NCBI GenBank assembly: GCA_937892215.1
Contig: CALAVE010000042.1
Location: forward strand, 1-16,900
From: an uncultured Porphyromonadaceae bacterium
Lineage (GTDB): Bacteria; Bacteroidota; Bacteroidia; Bacteroidales; Muribaculaceae
Length of the DNA stretch: 16,900 bases
Direction: 5' to 3'
The position numbers and the translations under genes are program-made. Under the pieces are notes generated by a model that did not search any database, was not told where the DNA came from, and saw only the letters and a list, made by a program, of their open reading frames with translations. Positions 1 through 5,970 of the stretch are shown piece by piece. The stretch's first letter is position 1; each line of letters starts with the position of its first letter.

Positions 1-2
1 CA

Positions 3-1001
3 TTAGCCTTTCAGCGCCGCTATGCTCGCGGACGCCAGATAGACAACTGTCTGCAGACCAACGGACTGCTGCTCGACGACGAGTGGTGCGCCTTCCTGGC
101 CGAGAACCACTTCCTCGTAGGGCTCTCCATCGACGGGCCGCAGTTCATCCACGACCACTACCGCCGCGATGCCGCAGGGCATCCGACGTTCGAGCGGGTG
201 ATGCAGGCTGTCGACCTGCTCAACAAGCATGGTGTAGAGTGGAACGCGATGGCTGTGGTCAGCCGTCTGACCGCCGAGCATCCGCAAGCGTTCTATCAGT
301 TCTTCAAGTCCATCGACTGCCGCTACCTGCAGTTCACGCCCATCGTAGAGCGCACCTGCCAGCGAGCCGACGGTCTGCAGCTGGCATCGGTCTCCCCCGA
401 CGGTGCTTCGCTCGCTACGGAATCGAGCAATACGACCGACGCTCCGCTCACCCCCGAGTCGGTCACGCCCGAAGCATGGGGCAACTTCCTCTGCCAGGTC
501 TACGACGAGTGGGTACAGAACGACGTCGGCCAGGTGTTCGTACAGCTGTTCGATGCCGTGCTGGCCAACTGGGTCGGACAAGAGCCCGGCATCTGCTCGC
601 TGTCGCGCCGCTGTGGCCACGTCGCAGCGATGGAGTACAACGGCGACCTTTACAGCTGCGACCACTTCGTCTTCCCCGAATATCGACTGGGCAACATCCT
701 CCAGCAGCCACTGACCGAGCTCATGAACAGCCCCCGTCAGCAGCTTTTCGCCCGCAGGAAGACGGGTGCCCTACCCCGCCAATGCCGCGAGTGCGACTTT
801 CTCATCGTCTGCAACGGCGAGTGTCCGAAGAACCGCTTCGCCACCGACCGCTACGGCCAGGCGGGTCTGAACCACCTCTGCGCCGGCTATCACCGTTTCT
901 TCCGTCACGTCGCCGCCGACATGGACTTCATGGCCAACGAGCTACGCCAAGGCCGAGCCCCCGCAAACATCATGTCTGCCCAAAAGCCACGCCACGAATA
1001 A
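3..1001 (+). CDS. Anaerobic sulfatase-maturase (radical SAM/SPASM), 5'-truncated by window edge
   Basis: This enzyme oxidises a Cys or Ser in the active site of sulfatases to formylglycine in the cytoplasm, activating them before export. The frame is open from base 3; the N-terminus with the radical-SAM CxxxCxxC cluster lies outside the window. What remains (about 332 residues) begins in the radical-SAM barrel, with the family-typical stretches LQTNG and GLSIDGP. It then carries the full SPASM region. Eight cysteines fit the two auxiliary 4Fe-4S clusters: three between about 595 and 659, then CxxC-x5-CxxxC at about 784-830, and a last one near 880. The Asp directly after the third cysteine (codon 660-662, in CDHFV) is the position of the proposed catalytic base in characterised maturases. 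No sulfatase gene is visible in the window. GC content is clearly higher than in the next gene. The alternative, another SPASM peptide modifier, is unlikely given the CDHFVFPEYRLGN signature. Confidence 0.93.
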   Translation, partial: LAFQRRYARGRQIDNCLQTNGLLLDDEWCAFLAENHFLVGLSIDGPQFIHDHYRRDAAGHPTFERVMQAVDLLNKHGVEWNAMAVVSRLTAEHPQAFYQFFKSIDCRYLQFTPIVERTCQRADGLQLASVSPDGASLATESSNTTDAPLTPESVTPEAWGNFLCQVYDEWVQNDVGQVFVQLFDAVLANWVGQEPGICSLSRRCGHVAAMEYNGDLYSCDHFVFPEYRLGNILQQPLTELMNSPRQQLFARRKTGALPRQCRECDFLIVCNGECPKNRFATDRYGQAGLNHLCAGYHRFFRHVAADMDFMANELRQGRAPANIMSAQKPRHE

Positions 1002-1122
1002 CCATCTCTATTATAAGGAGTTGTTCGCAAAAAAAACTCAAAAAATTATCTCGTTAGATAAAAAAGTTGCTATTCCCGTGCAGTCTTTTTGGAAAAATGG
1101 TATCTATGTCAATAAAGGCAGT

Positions 1123-1536
1123 ATGTTTTCGATGGACATAGAAGAAGTCATAGAAAGAGGGCGACAAGGCGACGAAGATGCACTTGGGAGCCTATACAGG
1201 GCATATCACCGACAGATGACGGGGATATGCCAACGCATTGTAGGCAATCGACAAGTGGCAGAGGAGTTGGCGCATGATGCATTTCTGCTGGCCTTTGCCA
1301 AGTTGAATCAACTGCATAACCCACAACGCTTCGAGTCATGGCTGACAAGCATCACTACCAATGTGGCCAGGCGCTACAAACAACGGCATCATGACCCTGC
1401 GACGCTTTCACTTTCCTGTCTCTCTGAAGAAGTAATCGGCTCTGCCGCTTCGCTTGTCGAAGAACAGCCACAAGAACCTATTCCGTCAGATAATAAGTCA
1501 TTGCCAACGATGGCAGAACTTGTATTACGACTATAG
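1123..1536 (+). pseudogene. ECF-type RNA polymerase sigma factor, truncated before region 4
   Basis: The product (about 137 residues) starts like a Bacteroidales ECF sigma factor: EEVIERGRQGDEDALGSLYR, then region 2 with AEELAHDAFLLAFAKL and the helix FESWLTSITTNVARRYKQ. Region 2 binds core polymerase and the -10 element. An acidic linker follows up to LPTMAELVLRL, where relatives continue into the LPEGY-type start of region 4, the -35-binding helix-turn-helix. Here a TAG stop follows directly, and no region 4 coding is visible in any frame before the next gene. Without region 4 it should not work as a normal sigma factor. I chose ATG 1123 because AAAGG lies just upstream; ATG 1132 is equally plausible, and the in-frame TTG at 1021 is unlikely. 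I infer a gene remnant cut by rearrangement, though a short anti-sense-like or decoy sigma protein cannot be excluded. Confidence 0.72.
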
Positions 1537-1634
1537 AGTTTTAATGTAGCAGGTATATCAATGGGGGAGGCATCTTTGAAAAACTCACTGTATTCAAGAA
1601 CTCTTCTTATATGGTATGTTGTCTGTTTAGGCAT
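1537..1634 (-). pseudogene. 5' stub of an unrecognised gene abutting the sigma-factor remnant
   Basis: On the minus strand an ATG at 1634 lies 25 bases past the stop of the AlbA_2 regulator gene, so the two could have formed an operon. It opens a frame beginning MPKQTTYHIRRVLEYSEFF and running about 33 codons with ordinary protein-like composition. It then passes into DNA that, on the other strand, clearly encodes the sigma factor; from there the frame is just antisense sequence until a stop at 1389. I read this as the beginning of a real gene whose remainder was lost at the junction near 1537. I do not recognise the family. It could also be chance coding. Confidence 0.35.
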
Positions 1635-1659
1635 ACATTGCTTTGGCTTTAGGAAATGA

Positions 1660-3033
1660 TTATTTGTTAAGCACCCACACTCCATCATTGTCCTTGCCTT
1701 CATGTTTCAAAACACCAATTTTCTGTAAAGCAGAAAGGTCGCGCTCGATGGTGCGCTGACTCACCGACAAAGTCTCCGACATTTGTTTGCCGGTGATTGT
1801 CGGAGATTCTTTGATAAGATTGAGTATTTTCTGCTGACGCTCAGAGAGTTTCGTCTCCGACATGTCTCCGTCATGGTCTCCGACGTTTTGTGTGTCGGAG
1901 GTGGCATAAATGATGGTCTGAAATTGGGTTGGAGTGGATTTGAATATAGGCTTCAGTTCATCCTTATATCCATCCAATGCTTTGGTCTCATTACAAATGC
2001 GTGTGAGTCCGCTACCTCGTTTCTCCATATAGTCAAGCTGAGCCATCACATTTGCCAGTATGGGATTGCGCCTTTCAGAAGAAACGTCTGCGATGTCTAA
2101 ATCTTGAATCAGCATACCATTGTACATTCCTCCTGGAGATGTGACTGTGAGGCGATCGTTGTAAATGTCGAGATGAACTTCACCGCCCATCACTGTGTAG
2201 TCGCGATGGATGAAATGGTTAACCATTGCTTCAAGGACGGCACGTTCTGCATACTCAGGTTTGTTCTTTCGTCCATCTGGCAGCTTCTCCCAGCCTCTCT
2301 TGGTGTTTGACTTCACAAAGTTCATAGCTTCACGAAGTAGCATGATGACATTGCCGGTGAACTCTGCATCGTTGATGGCATCACCTTTTTCCGTTCCATC
2401 CCAACGTGTACAATATAGGCGAGATTGCCACAATGGGCAGTCATCGGCAAACAATGCGCCCGCATTCGTAAGGTTTCCAGCACCGGTTACAAGTCCAAAC
2501 GATAAGAGATACTTCTTGTCCCATTCTTGTTTCGTGCGGTCTTTGAACGTGTTCGCTAATATCGTGAAAGCATAGTCTTCAACCTTATAATCCGTGTGCA
2601 GGGAATCGTAGGTTTTATTAGAACCTTTCAGTACCAAACGTACCATCTGCTCTGCTGTGGAAGGAAGACTTTCATCACCGATACGAACAAAGGCAATGCG
2701 CTGACCGTCCCCAACATAGTAATATGGGGTATAATGCCCTGCATTGACTTTGAGTTGCAAGATGTGTAAGCCATCCATGTCACGCGGTATCATTTCCACC
2801 TCTGGAAGAGGATCCATATAGTCACGAATCCTGCTACTGATAGTCTCGCATACATGCTGCACGTCATCAAGGCCTTTGACAATGCCGTCATTATCTATGC
2901 CGAAGAAAAGTGAACCACCTAAACCATTTGCGAAAGCACTTACGCTCTTCAACCAACTCTTAGGCTTCTTTTCTTCAAGCATCACCTTGAAATCGTATGC
3001 AGTACATTCTGCTATCAGAGTCTTTAATTCCAT
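1660..3033 (-). CDS. AlbA_2-domain, HATPase and winged-helix transcriptional regulator (RecG-like C-terminal family)
   Basis: This 457-residue protein has three parts. Residues about 1-125 match the AlbA_2 (Schlafen-type, putative nucleic-acid-binding) domain: a conserved Glu/Lys entry, then LKSVSAFANGLGGSLFFGID. Around 260-350 lies a GHKL-type ATPase like HATPase_c_4, with the N-box in EAMVNHFIHRDY, then SPGG and RGSGLTRI. The C-terminal 50 residues form a winged helix (SERQQKILNLI through SQRTIERDLSALQKIGVL). Such proteins are annotated as ATP-dependent transcriptional regulators or putative DNA-binding proteins; their targets are mostly unknown. I chose ATG 3033 (MELK) over the longer frame from 3141 because a -7 box lies at 3062-3069, between the two possible starts, and MELK is where the AlbA_2 domain begins. 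The linker before the winged helix carries repeated GTCTCCGAC-like DNA. The family is often found on mobile or horizontally acquired DNA, which would fit the broken genes just downstream. Confidence 0.9.
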   Translation of the reverse strand: MELKTLIAECTAYDFKVMLEEKKPKSWLKSVSAFANGLGGSLFFGIDNDGIVKGLDDVQHVCETISSRIRDYMDPLPEVEMIPRDMDGLHILQLKVNAGHYTPYYYVGDGQRIAFVRIGDESLPSTAEQMVRLVLKGSNKTYDSLHTDYKVEDYAFTILANTFKDRTKQEWDKKYLLSFGLVTGAGNLTNAGALFADDCPLWQSRLYCTRWDGTEKGDAINDAEFTGNVIMLLREAMNFVKSNTKRGWEKLPDGRKNKPEYAERAVLEAMVNHFIHRDYTVMGGEVHLDIYNDRLTVTSPGGMYNGMLIQDLDIADVSSERRNPILANVMAQLDYMEKRGSGLTRICNETKALDGYKDELKPIFKSTPTQFQTIIYATSDTQNVGDHDGDMSETKLSERQQKILNLIKESPTITGKQMSETLSVSQRTIERDLSALQKIGVLKHEGKDNDGVWVLNK

Positions 3034-3061
3034 TCCACATGAATTTTCGTTTATTATCTTG

Positions 3062-3069
3062 CAAAGGTA
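3062..3069 (-). promoter_or_regulatory. Bacteroidetes -7 box of the AlbA_2 regulator gene
   Basis: The minus strand reads TACCTTTG, a perfect match to TAnnTTTG. It lies 28 bases before ATG 3033, giving a predicted leader of about 20 nucleotides. No clear -33 TTTG is visible at the usual distance. Confidence 0.6.
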
Positions 3070-3272
3070 CACTTTTTCTTGAGAAGAAGGCATAAAATCA
3101 CCGTTTCGCGAGTAATTTAAGCAGATTTTATCTAAAATCACACTTATGTAGCATCAAAAGTTTCGATAATTAAAGTTTGCCCGAACCCTGAACCCTCCTC
3201 AAGGGAAAATTACTCAACATTTCTTCACTCTCCTCTCTAAATAATTGCCTGTCTCAAGTCTTCTGCTATTTT

Positions 3273-3956
3273 TTATCTTACGACTGACGTCACTATGCCG
3301 TTAACTGTGAAGATATGCATAAAGTTGTCATACAGTAACTGCGCCTCACTGTCCATCTCCTGACGATTGATGGGCTTACCGTATATCAGCCACACCTCAT
3401 CTTCACTCATTCCGTTTTGCAATTTACCGGTCTCTACATTACTCCAGTTCGTTATGCGCACCTCATGGGCATCGATGTAAGCCGAGATATCCTCTACCAT
3501 ACTCCGAGCATACTTCTCAAAATCAGCTATCATTTTGCGATGCTTGTCGTTCTTCTCCGGCTGAAGGCGATTAAATTGGGTGCTGCCTCCAAACAATTTC
3601 TTTATTCCGCTCCCCTTTTTGGCCTCTATATTCCCAAAGTGATACACCAAACGGTGGTCTTTCACCTGCAAAGTCAAATCAGCCTGATAATTGCTCTCTT
3701 TTCCCTCAAACATACATTTCAGCTGAATTTGACCTCGCTTATAGTCGTGGTCTTCGATATTATTCATGAGTTGGTCTGCCTGGCTCAGAGCCCACATCAT
3801 GGCTCGTGCCATCAGCTGGGTGTCATCTATATAAAACTGTATTGAGCCTGTCATAATACGCTCTTCTCCACTTTGCACCACGCGATAAGCGTTTTGCGAC
3901 TTTGCCTGCACAAATGCGATAAGTATAAGTAACAATAATGATGTGTATCTTTTCAT
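3273..3956 (-). CDS. Exported protein, DUF4468-like domain plus BamE/SmpA-like tail
   Basis: The product has 227 residues. It starts with a Sec signal peptide (MKRYTSLLLLILIAFVQAKSQ, cleavage near residue 19). The middle, about 30-170, has the mixed alpha/beta pattern of the Bacteroidales DUF4468 family: an SIQFYIDDTQL strand-helix entry, a long amphipathic helix, a strand ending in CMFEGK, then LTLQVKDHRLVYHFGNIEA. The last 50 residues (LQNGMSEDEVWLIYGKP to FTVNGIVTSVV) resemble the BamE/SmpA fold, where GM-x2-x-EV and GKP are typical. The start ATG 3956 follows a purine-rich GGAAAAAG and opens directly on the signal peptide; the frame extends upstream to 4022 without support. It is probably periplasmic. 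The domain assignments come from pattern memory and the function is unknown. It may be co-transcribed with the barrel gene upstream, though a 181-base gap with an inverted repeat separates them. Confidence 0.8.
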   Translation of the reverse strand: MKRYTSLLLLILIAFVQAKSQNAYRVVQSGEERIMTGSIQFYIDDTQLMARAMMWALSQADQLMNNIEDHDYKRGQIQLKCMFEGKESNYQADLTLQVKDHRLVYHFGNIEAKKGSGIKKLFGGSTQFNRLQPEKNDKHRKMIADFEKYARSMVEDISAYIDAHEVRITNWSNVETGKLQNGMSEDEVWLIYGKPINRQEMDSEAQLLYDNFMHIFTVNGIVTSVVR

Positions 3957-4057
3957 CTTTTTCCGTTTTTTTGAGAGTTTACAAGGAATGTGCCATCCAT
4001 CAGACGACACACTCCTTTTCAAAAGATTACTATTAAGAAGATTATTGGTGAGTTCTA

Positions 4058-4065
4058 CAAATTTA
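4058..4065 (-). promoter_or_regulatory. Candidate -7 box for the 3273-3956 gene
   Basis: The minus strand reads TAAATTTG (TAnnTTTG), about 100 bases before the ATG at 3956. The -33 region would fall inside the inverted repeat at 4068-4120, so that repeat could act as an operator. No good -33 sequence is visible, and the DNA is AT-rich, which raises the chance of a random match. Confidence 0.35.
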
Positions 4066-4067
4066 TA

Positions 4068-4120
4068 GGTGTGTTCTATAAATTAGCCTGCGGCACTTTT
4101 ATTAATTTATAGAACACTCC
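4068..4120 (-). repeat. 18-bp near-perfect inverted repeat, terminator or operator
   Basis: Left arm 4068-4085 (GGTGTGTTCTATAAATTA) and right arm 4103-4120 (TAATTTATAGAACACTCC) are reverse complements apart from one position, around a 17-base loop. Degenerate extra copies of the same unit flank both sides: GGTGAGTTCTACAAATTTA at 4048-4066, and an inverted partial copy at about 4117-4133. The element lies right after the stop of the barrel gene (4138) and before the 3956 gene. The stem is AT-rich with no clean U-tract, so an intrinsic terminator is only one reading; a protein-binding site is another. Confidence 0.7.
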
Positions 4121-4137
4121 TATAGAAACTCCTTTTT

Positions 4138-4680
4138 TTAGAAAGAATAACCCACGCGGAAGGTGAATGCTCCCACCGTGTACTTTTCATCAGTATCAAC
4201 ATTTACTTTCACAGAACTGTAATTTATCCCCACCAAAAAATGTGGCGTGATATTTAGTCCGGCTCCGGCCTCCCACGTAAAACCTCCGGCCTGGCCGGCA
4301 TCGCCAACCCAGTAGTTATATCCGGCTCCTGCATTGACATAAATTGTTGATTGACCAAATAATACTGGGGTCATGCCTCTTACTCCGGTTTTGATTTGCA
4401 AGTCAAGGCAATCTGCAAAGCCGCCAGTCCCGGTTTGAGCCGTGAACTTTAGTATATCCCAACCGATATTGGGGTGGAACATATAAGTGTCACGAAGCGA
4501 CAAATCAAGGACTGCTCCGCCTTTTTCAATGTCTCCTGTGAAGAAACCACTTCCAAACTCTATAGCGAAGTAGTTCTTCTTGGCCGATTTCTGTACTGCC
4601 ACGCTGGTCGACTTAATAAGTTGAGCCGATGCCGTGGATGCTACTAAAAGCATTGTGATAGCAAAAATAATCTTTTTCAT
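4138..4680 (-). CDS. Small outer-membrane beta-barrel protein
   Basis: The product has 180 residues. MKKIIFAITMLLVASTASAQ is a clear signal peptide, with cleavage expected after ASA near residue 19. The mature part alternates polar and aromatic/aliphatic residues in about eight strands (for example YFAIEFGSGFF, VLDLSLRDTY, LDLQIKTGVRG, IYVNAGAGYNYW, FTWEAGAGLNI, FLVGINYSSVKV) and ends in FTFRVGYSF. A terminal Phe is the usual signal for insertion by the BAM machinery. The size fits an eight-stranded OmpA/OmpX-type barrel or the Bacteroidales OMP_b-brl family. It begins 39 bases after the stop of the upstream exported-protein gene, so the two are very likely one transcript. Its substrate or role is not evident. 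Confidence 0.88.
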   Translation of the reverse strand: MKKIIFAITMLLVASTASAQLIKSTSVAVQKSAKKNYFAIEFGSGFFTGDIEKGGAVLDLSLRDTYMFHPNIGWDILKFTAQTGTGGFADCLDLQIKTGVRGMTPVLFGQSTIYVNAGAGYNYWVGDAGQAGGFTWEAGAGLNITPHFLVGINYSSVKVNVDTDEKYTVGAFTFRVGYSF

Positions 4681-4719
4681 TTTTCAAAATTTTTAATTGT
4701 TATTCTATTGGTAATTCCG

Positions 4720-5253
4720 TTATTTCAAGGCCTTTGACTTATCTTTGTCGGCTACCGGAGTTGACGAGCGCACGCGCTGGCCGTCAAACAACTGCTGTAT
4801 CCACTTTGTGTCATCTTGCTGTTCTCCCAGCTTATGCCAGTTCACATATTTCGCCGGATAGCCGCGAACTATCACATCTACGCCATACTCCGACGACACT
4901 TCTTTGCCGTTCTTGTCCTTCTCCATGTGATTTCGCACTTCAAACGTCGCTCCCACTATTACGTCTGCACCATCGCGAGCGGCAGCTGTATATGCGGCAT
5001 TCTTCTTTGCGTTTTCAAGGTCTAGTAAGGTTAAATCCACAAGCTTCTTGTCCTTAAACTCCCATGTGGGGAAATACGTAGTGATTGTCTGCTTCATGAT
5101 TTCCAAATCAGCTACAAGGGGCCTAACATACACGTCTTGAATTGGCTCCACTATGCGCGTCTGGCCTTCATGGTACTCTACTTTACTTTGCCCGTAGCAC
5201 AACACAGCTAAAACGGCAACTACGCTCATCAAAAACACACGTTTCATATTCAT
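4720..5253 (-). CDS. Exported protein of unknown function with GADV and GYPAKYVNW motifs
   Basis: The product has 177 residues from the first ATG (5253); a second ATG two codons later (5247) is an equally good start. The N-terminus is a signal peptide, MKRVFLMSVVAVLAVLCYGQ. The residue before the cysteine is Leu, so this is a poor lipobox and type I cleavage after CYG is more likely. The mature part has a predicted alpha/beta pattern. The helix NAKKNAAYTAAARDGADVIV is followed by strands VGATFEVRNHM and VDVIVRGYPAKYVNWHKLG; helix-ADV-strand followed by GYPAxYxNW recalls an uncharacterised exported family I associate with Bacteroides. The C-terminal 25 residues look disordered (Ser/Thr/Lys/Asp). 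It precedes the beta-barrel gene by 39 bases, which suggests an envelope function, but I cannot name one. Confidence 0.82.
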   Translation of the reverse strand: MNMKRVFLMSVVAVLAVLCYGQSKVEYHEGQTRIVEPIQDVYVRPLVADLEIMKQTITTYFPTWEFKDKKLVDLTLLDLENAKKNAAYTAAARDGADVIVGATFEVRNHMEKDKNGKEVSSEYGVDVIVRGYPAKYVNWHKLGEQQDDTKWIQQLFDGQRVRSSTPVADKDKSKALK

Positions 5254-5345
5254 TGTTTTGTTTTTTCGCCTTTGCCAATTCCCCAAGCAACGGCCACATA
5301 AAAACAAAAAGCGCGGGAACTGTACCTATTGCCCGTTCCTGCTAC

Positions 5346-5579
5346 TTAAGGCTCTTGCATGCCTTTCTTGCCAAGGAAGAGCAATGCAGAAGCCCACGCT
5401 GATATGAACACAAACTCTCCCCGAGTTTGCCTGATATACATATCCGCTGAACATCTACTTTGCTTCGGTCTTGTGGCAAGATTGTTGAATTTGCAAGATT
5501 CTAAGTAGCCAAAGAACAAAACGTCAAAGTAAACGCTTTCATCTATTTCTGTTCCCACCCTCACCGCTTCTGCATTCAT
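5346..5579 (-). CDS. Possible small ORF in the leader of the exported-protein operon
   Basis: A 77-codon frame starts about 35 bases downstream of a very good minus-strand promoter (5614-5645) and ends 92 bases before ATG 5253. The predicted product (MNAEAVRVGTEIDES onward) has one hydrophobic stretch near the C-terminus (EFVFISAWASALLFLG) and no motif I know. Its position exactly after the promoter is the only support. It may be a real small membrane protein, a leader peptide, or a chance frame in a roughly 350-base 5' untranslated region. Confidence 0.28.
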   Translation of the reverse strand: MNAEAVRVGTEIDESVYFDVLFFGYLESCKFNNLATRPKQSRCSADMYIRQTRGEFVFISAWASALLFLGKKGMQEP

Positions 5580-5613
5580 CCGCTGACAAATAAGCTGCTA
5601 CGTGGGAACTATG

Positions 5614-5645
5614 CAAAGGTAATAAATTATTTTAATTATCACAAA
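5614..5645 (-). promoter_or_regulatory. Complete Bacteroidetes promoter (-33/-7) reading leftward
   Basis: The minus strand carries TTTG (plus-strand CAAA at 5642-5645), 20 bases, then TACCTTTG (plus-strand CAAAGGTA at 5614-5621). Both boxes and the spacing match the phylum consensus. Transcription should start near 5607 and run into the 5579 ORF and then the 5253-4138 exported-protein genes. A second minus-strand candidate (TTGACA at 5841-5846, 18 bases, TAACTTTG at 5815-5822) lies about 200 bases further upstream. Confidence 0.65.
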
Positions 5646-5756
5646 AAAAACGCTATTATTTGCAAATGCGTTTCCCGGCTGTGAAGTCCCAAACACCGCC
5701 CAACTAAAAATCCATTCAACCCCCTCCCCTCGCCCATATTCGCTCCACCGGGCCTT

Positions 5757-5783
5757 ATCGGTGCACCTTTGCACCCGATTTTT
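5757..5783 (+). terminator. Orphan intrinsic-terminator-like hairpin
   Basis: ATCGGTGCA (5757-5765) pairs with TGCACCCGAT (5770-5779), with one bulged C and a CCTT loop, followed by a T-run at 5779-5783. It is oriented to stop plus-strand transcription, but no plus-strand gene precedes it. Confidence 0.4.
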
Positions 5784-5892
5784 ACATCATGTCAATGATC
5801 TCTGTTTCCGTCTGCAAAGTTACTGCATTCGGTCCCCTCTTGTCAATGCTATTTTCTGCACACATTATCCGCGTTATATCAAGCTTTTTTAG

Positions 5893-5900
5893 TATCTTTG
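5893..5900 (+). promoter_or_regulatory. -7 box of polA
   Basis: TATCTTTG matches TAnnTTTG exactly and ends 70 bases before the polA ATG, implying a leader of about 60 nucleotides. The -33 region shows no clear TTTG. Confidence 0.55.
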
Positions 5901-5970
5901 TCATGCCGCTCGTGGCGCAACCACTGATTTTGGTGGGTTTAGAAATTAACTTGAAAAATAATGCCTGCTC

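Larger units (their letters stand above)
5646..5970. other. Intergenic region before polA
   Basis: No convincing gene. It holds an orphan hairpin with T-run (5757-5783), a second leftward promoter candidate (5815-5846) and the polA -7 box (5893-5900). The stretch 5680-5760 is C-rich and pyrimidine-biased and shows nothing else I recognise. Confidence 0.6.

Noticed and set aside
3..665. Long minus-strand frame of 220 codons opposite the maturase gene
   Set aside because: It is antisense to clear radical-SAM/SPASM coding; GC-rich codon bias keeps it open. No motif of its own.
83..1057. Plus-strand frame of 324 codons over the maturase gene
   Set aside because: Arg/Pro/Ser-rich shadow product; the overlapping frame ending at 1001 has the real family motifs.
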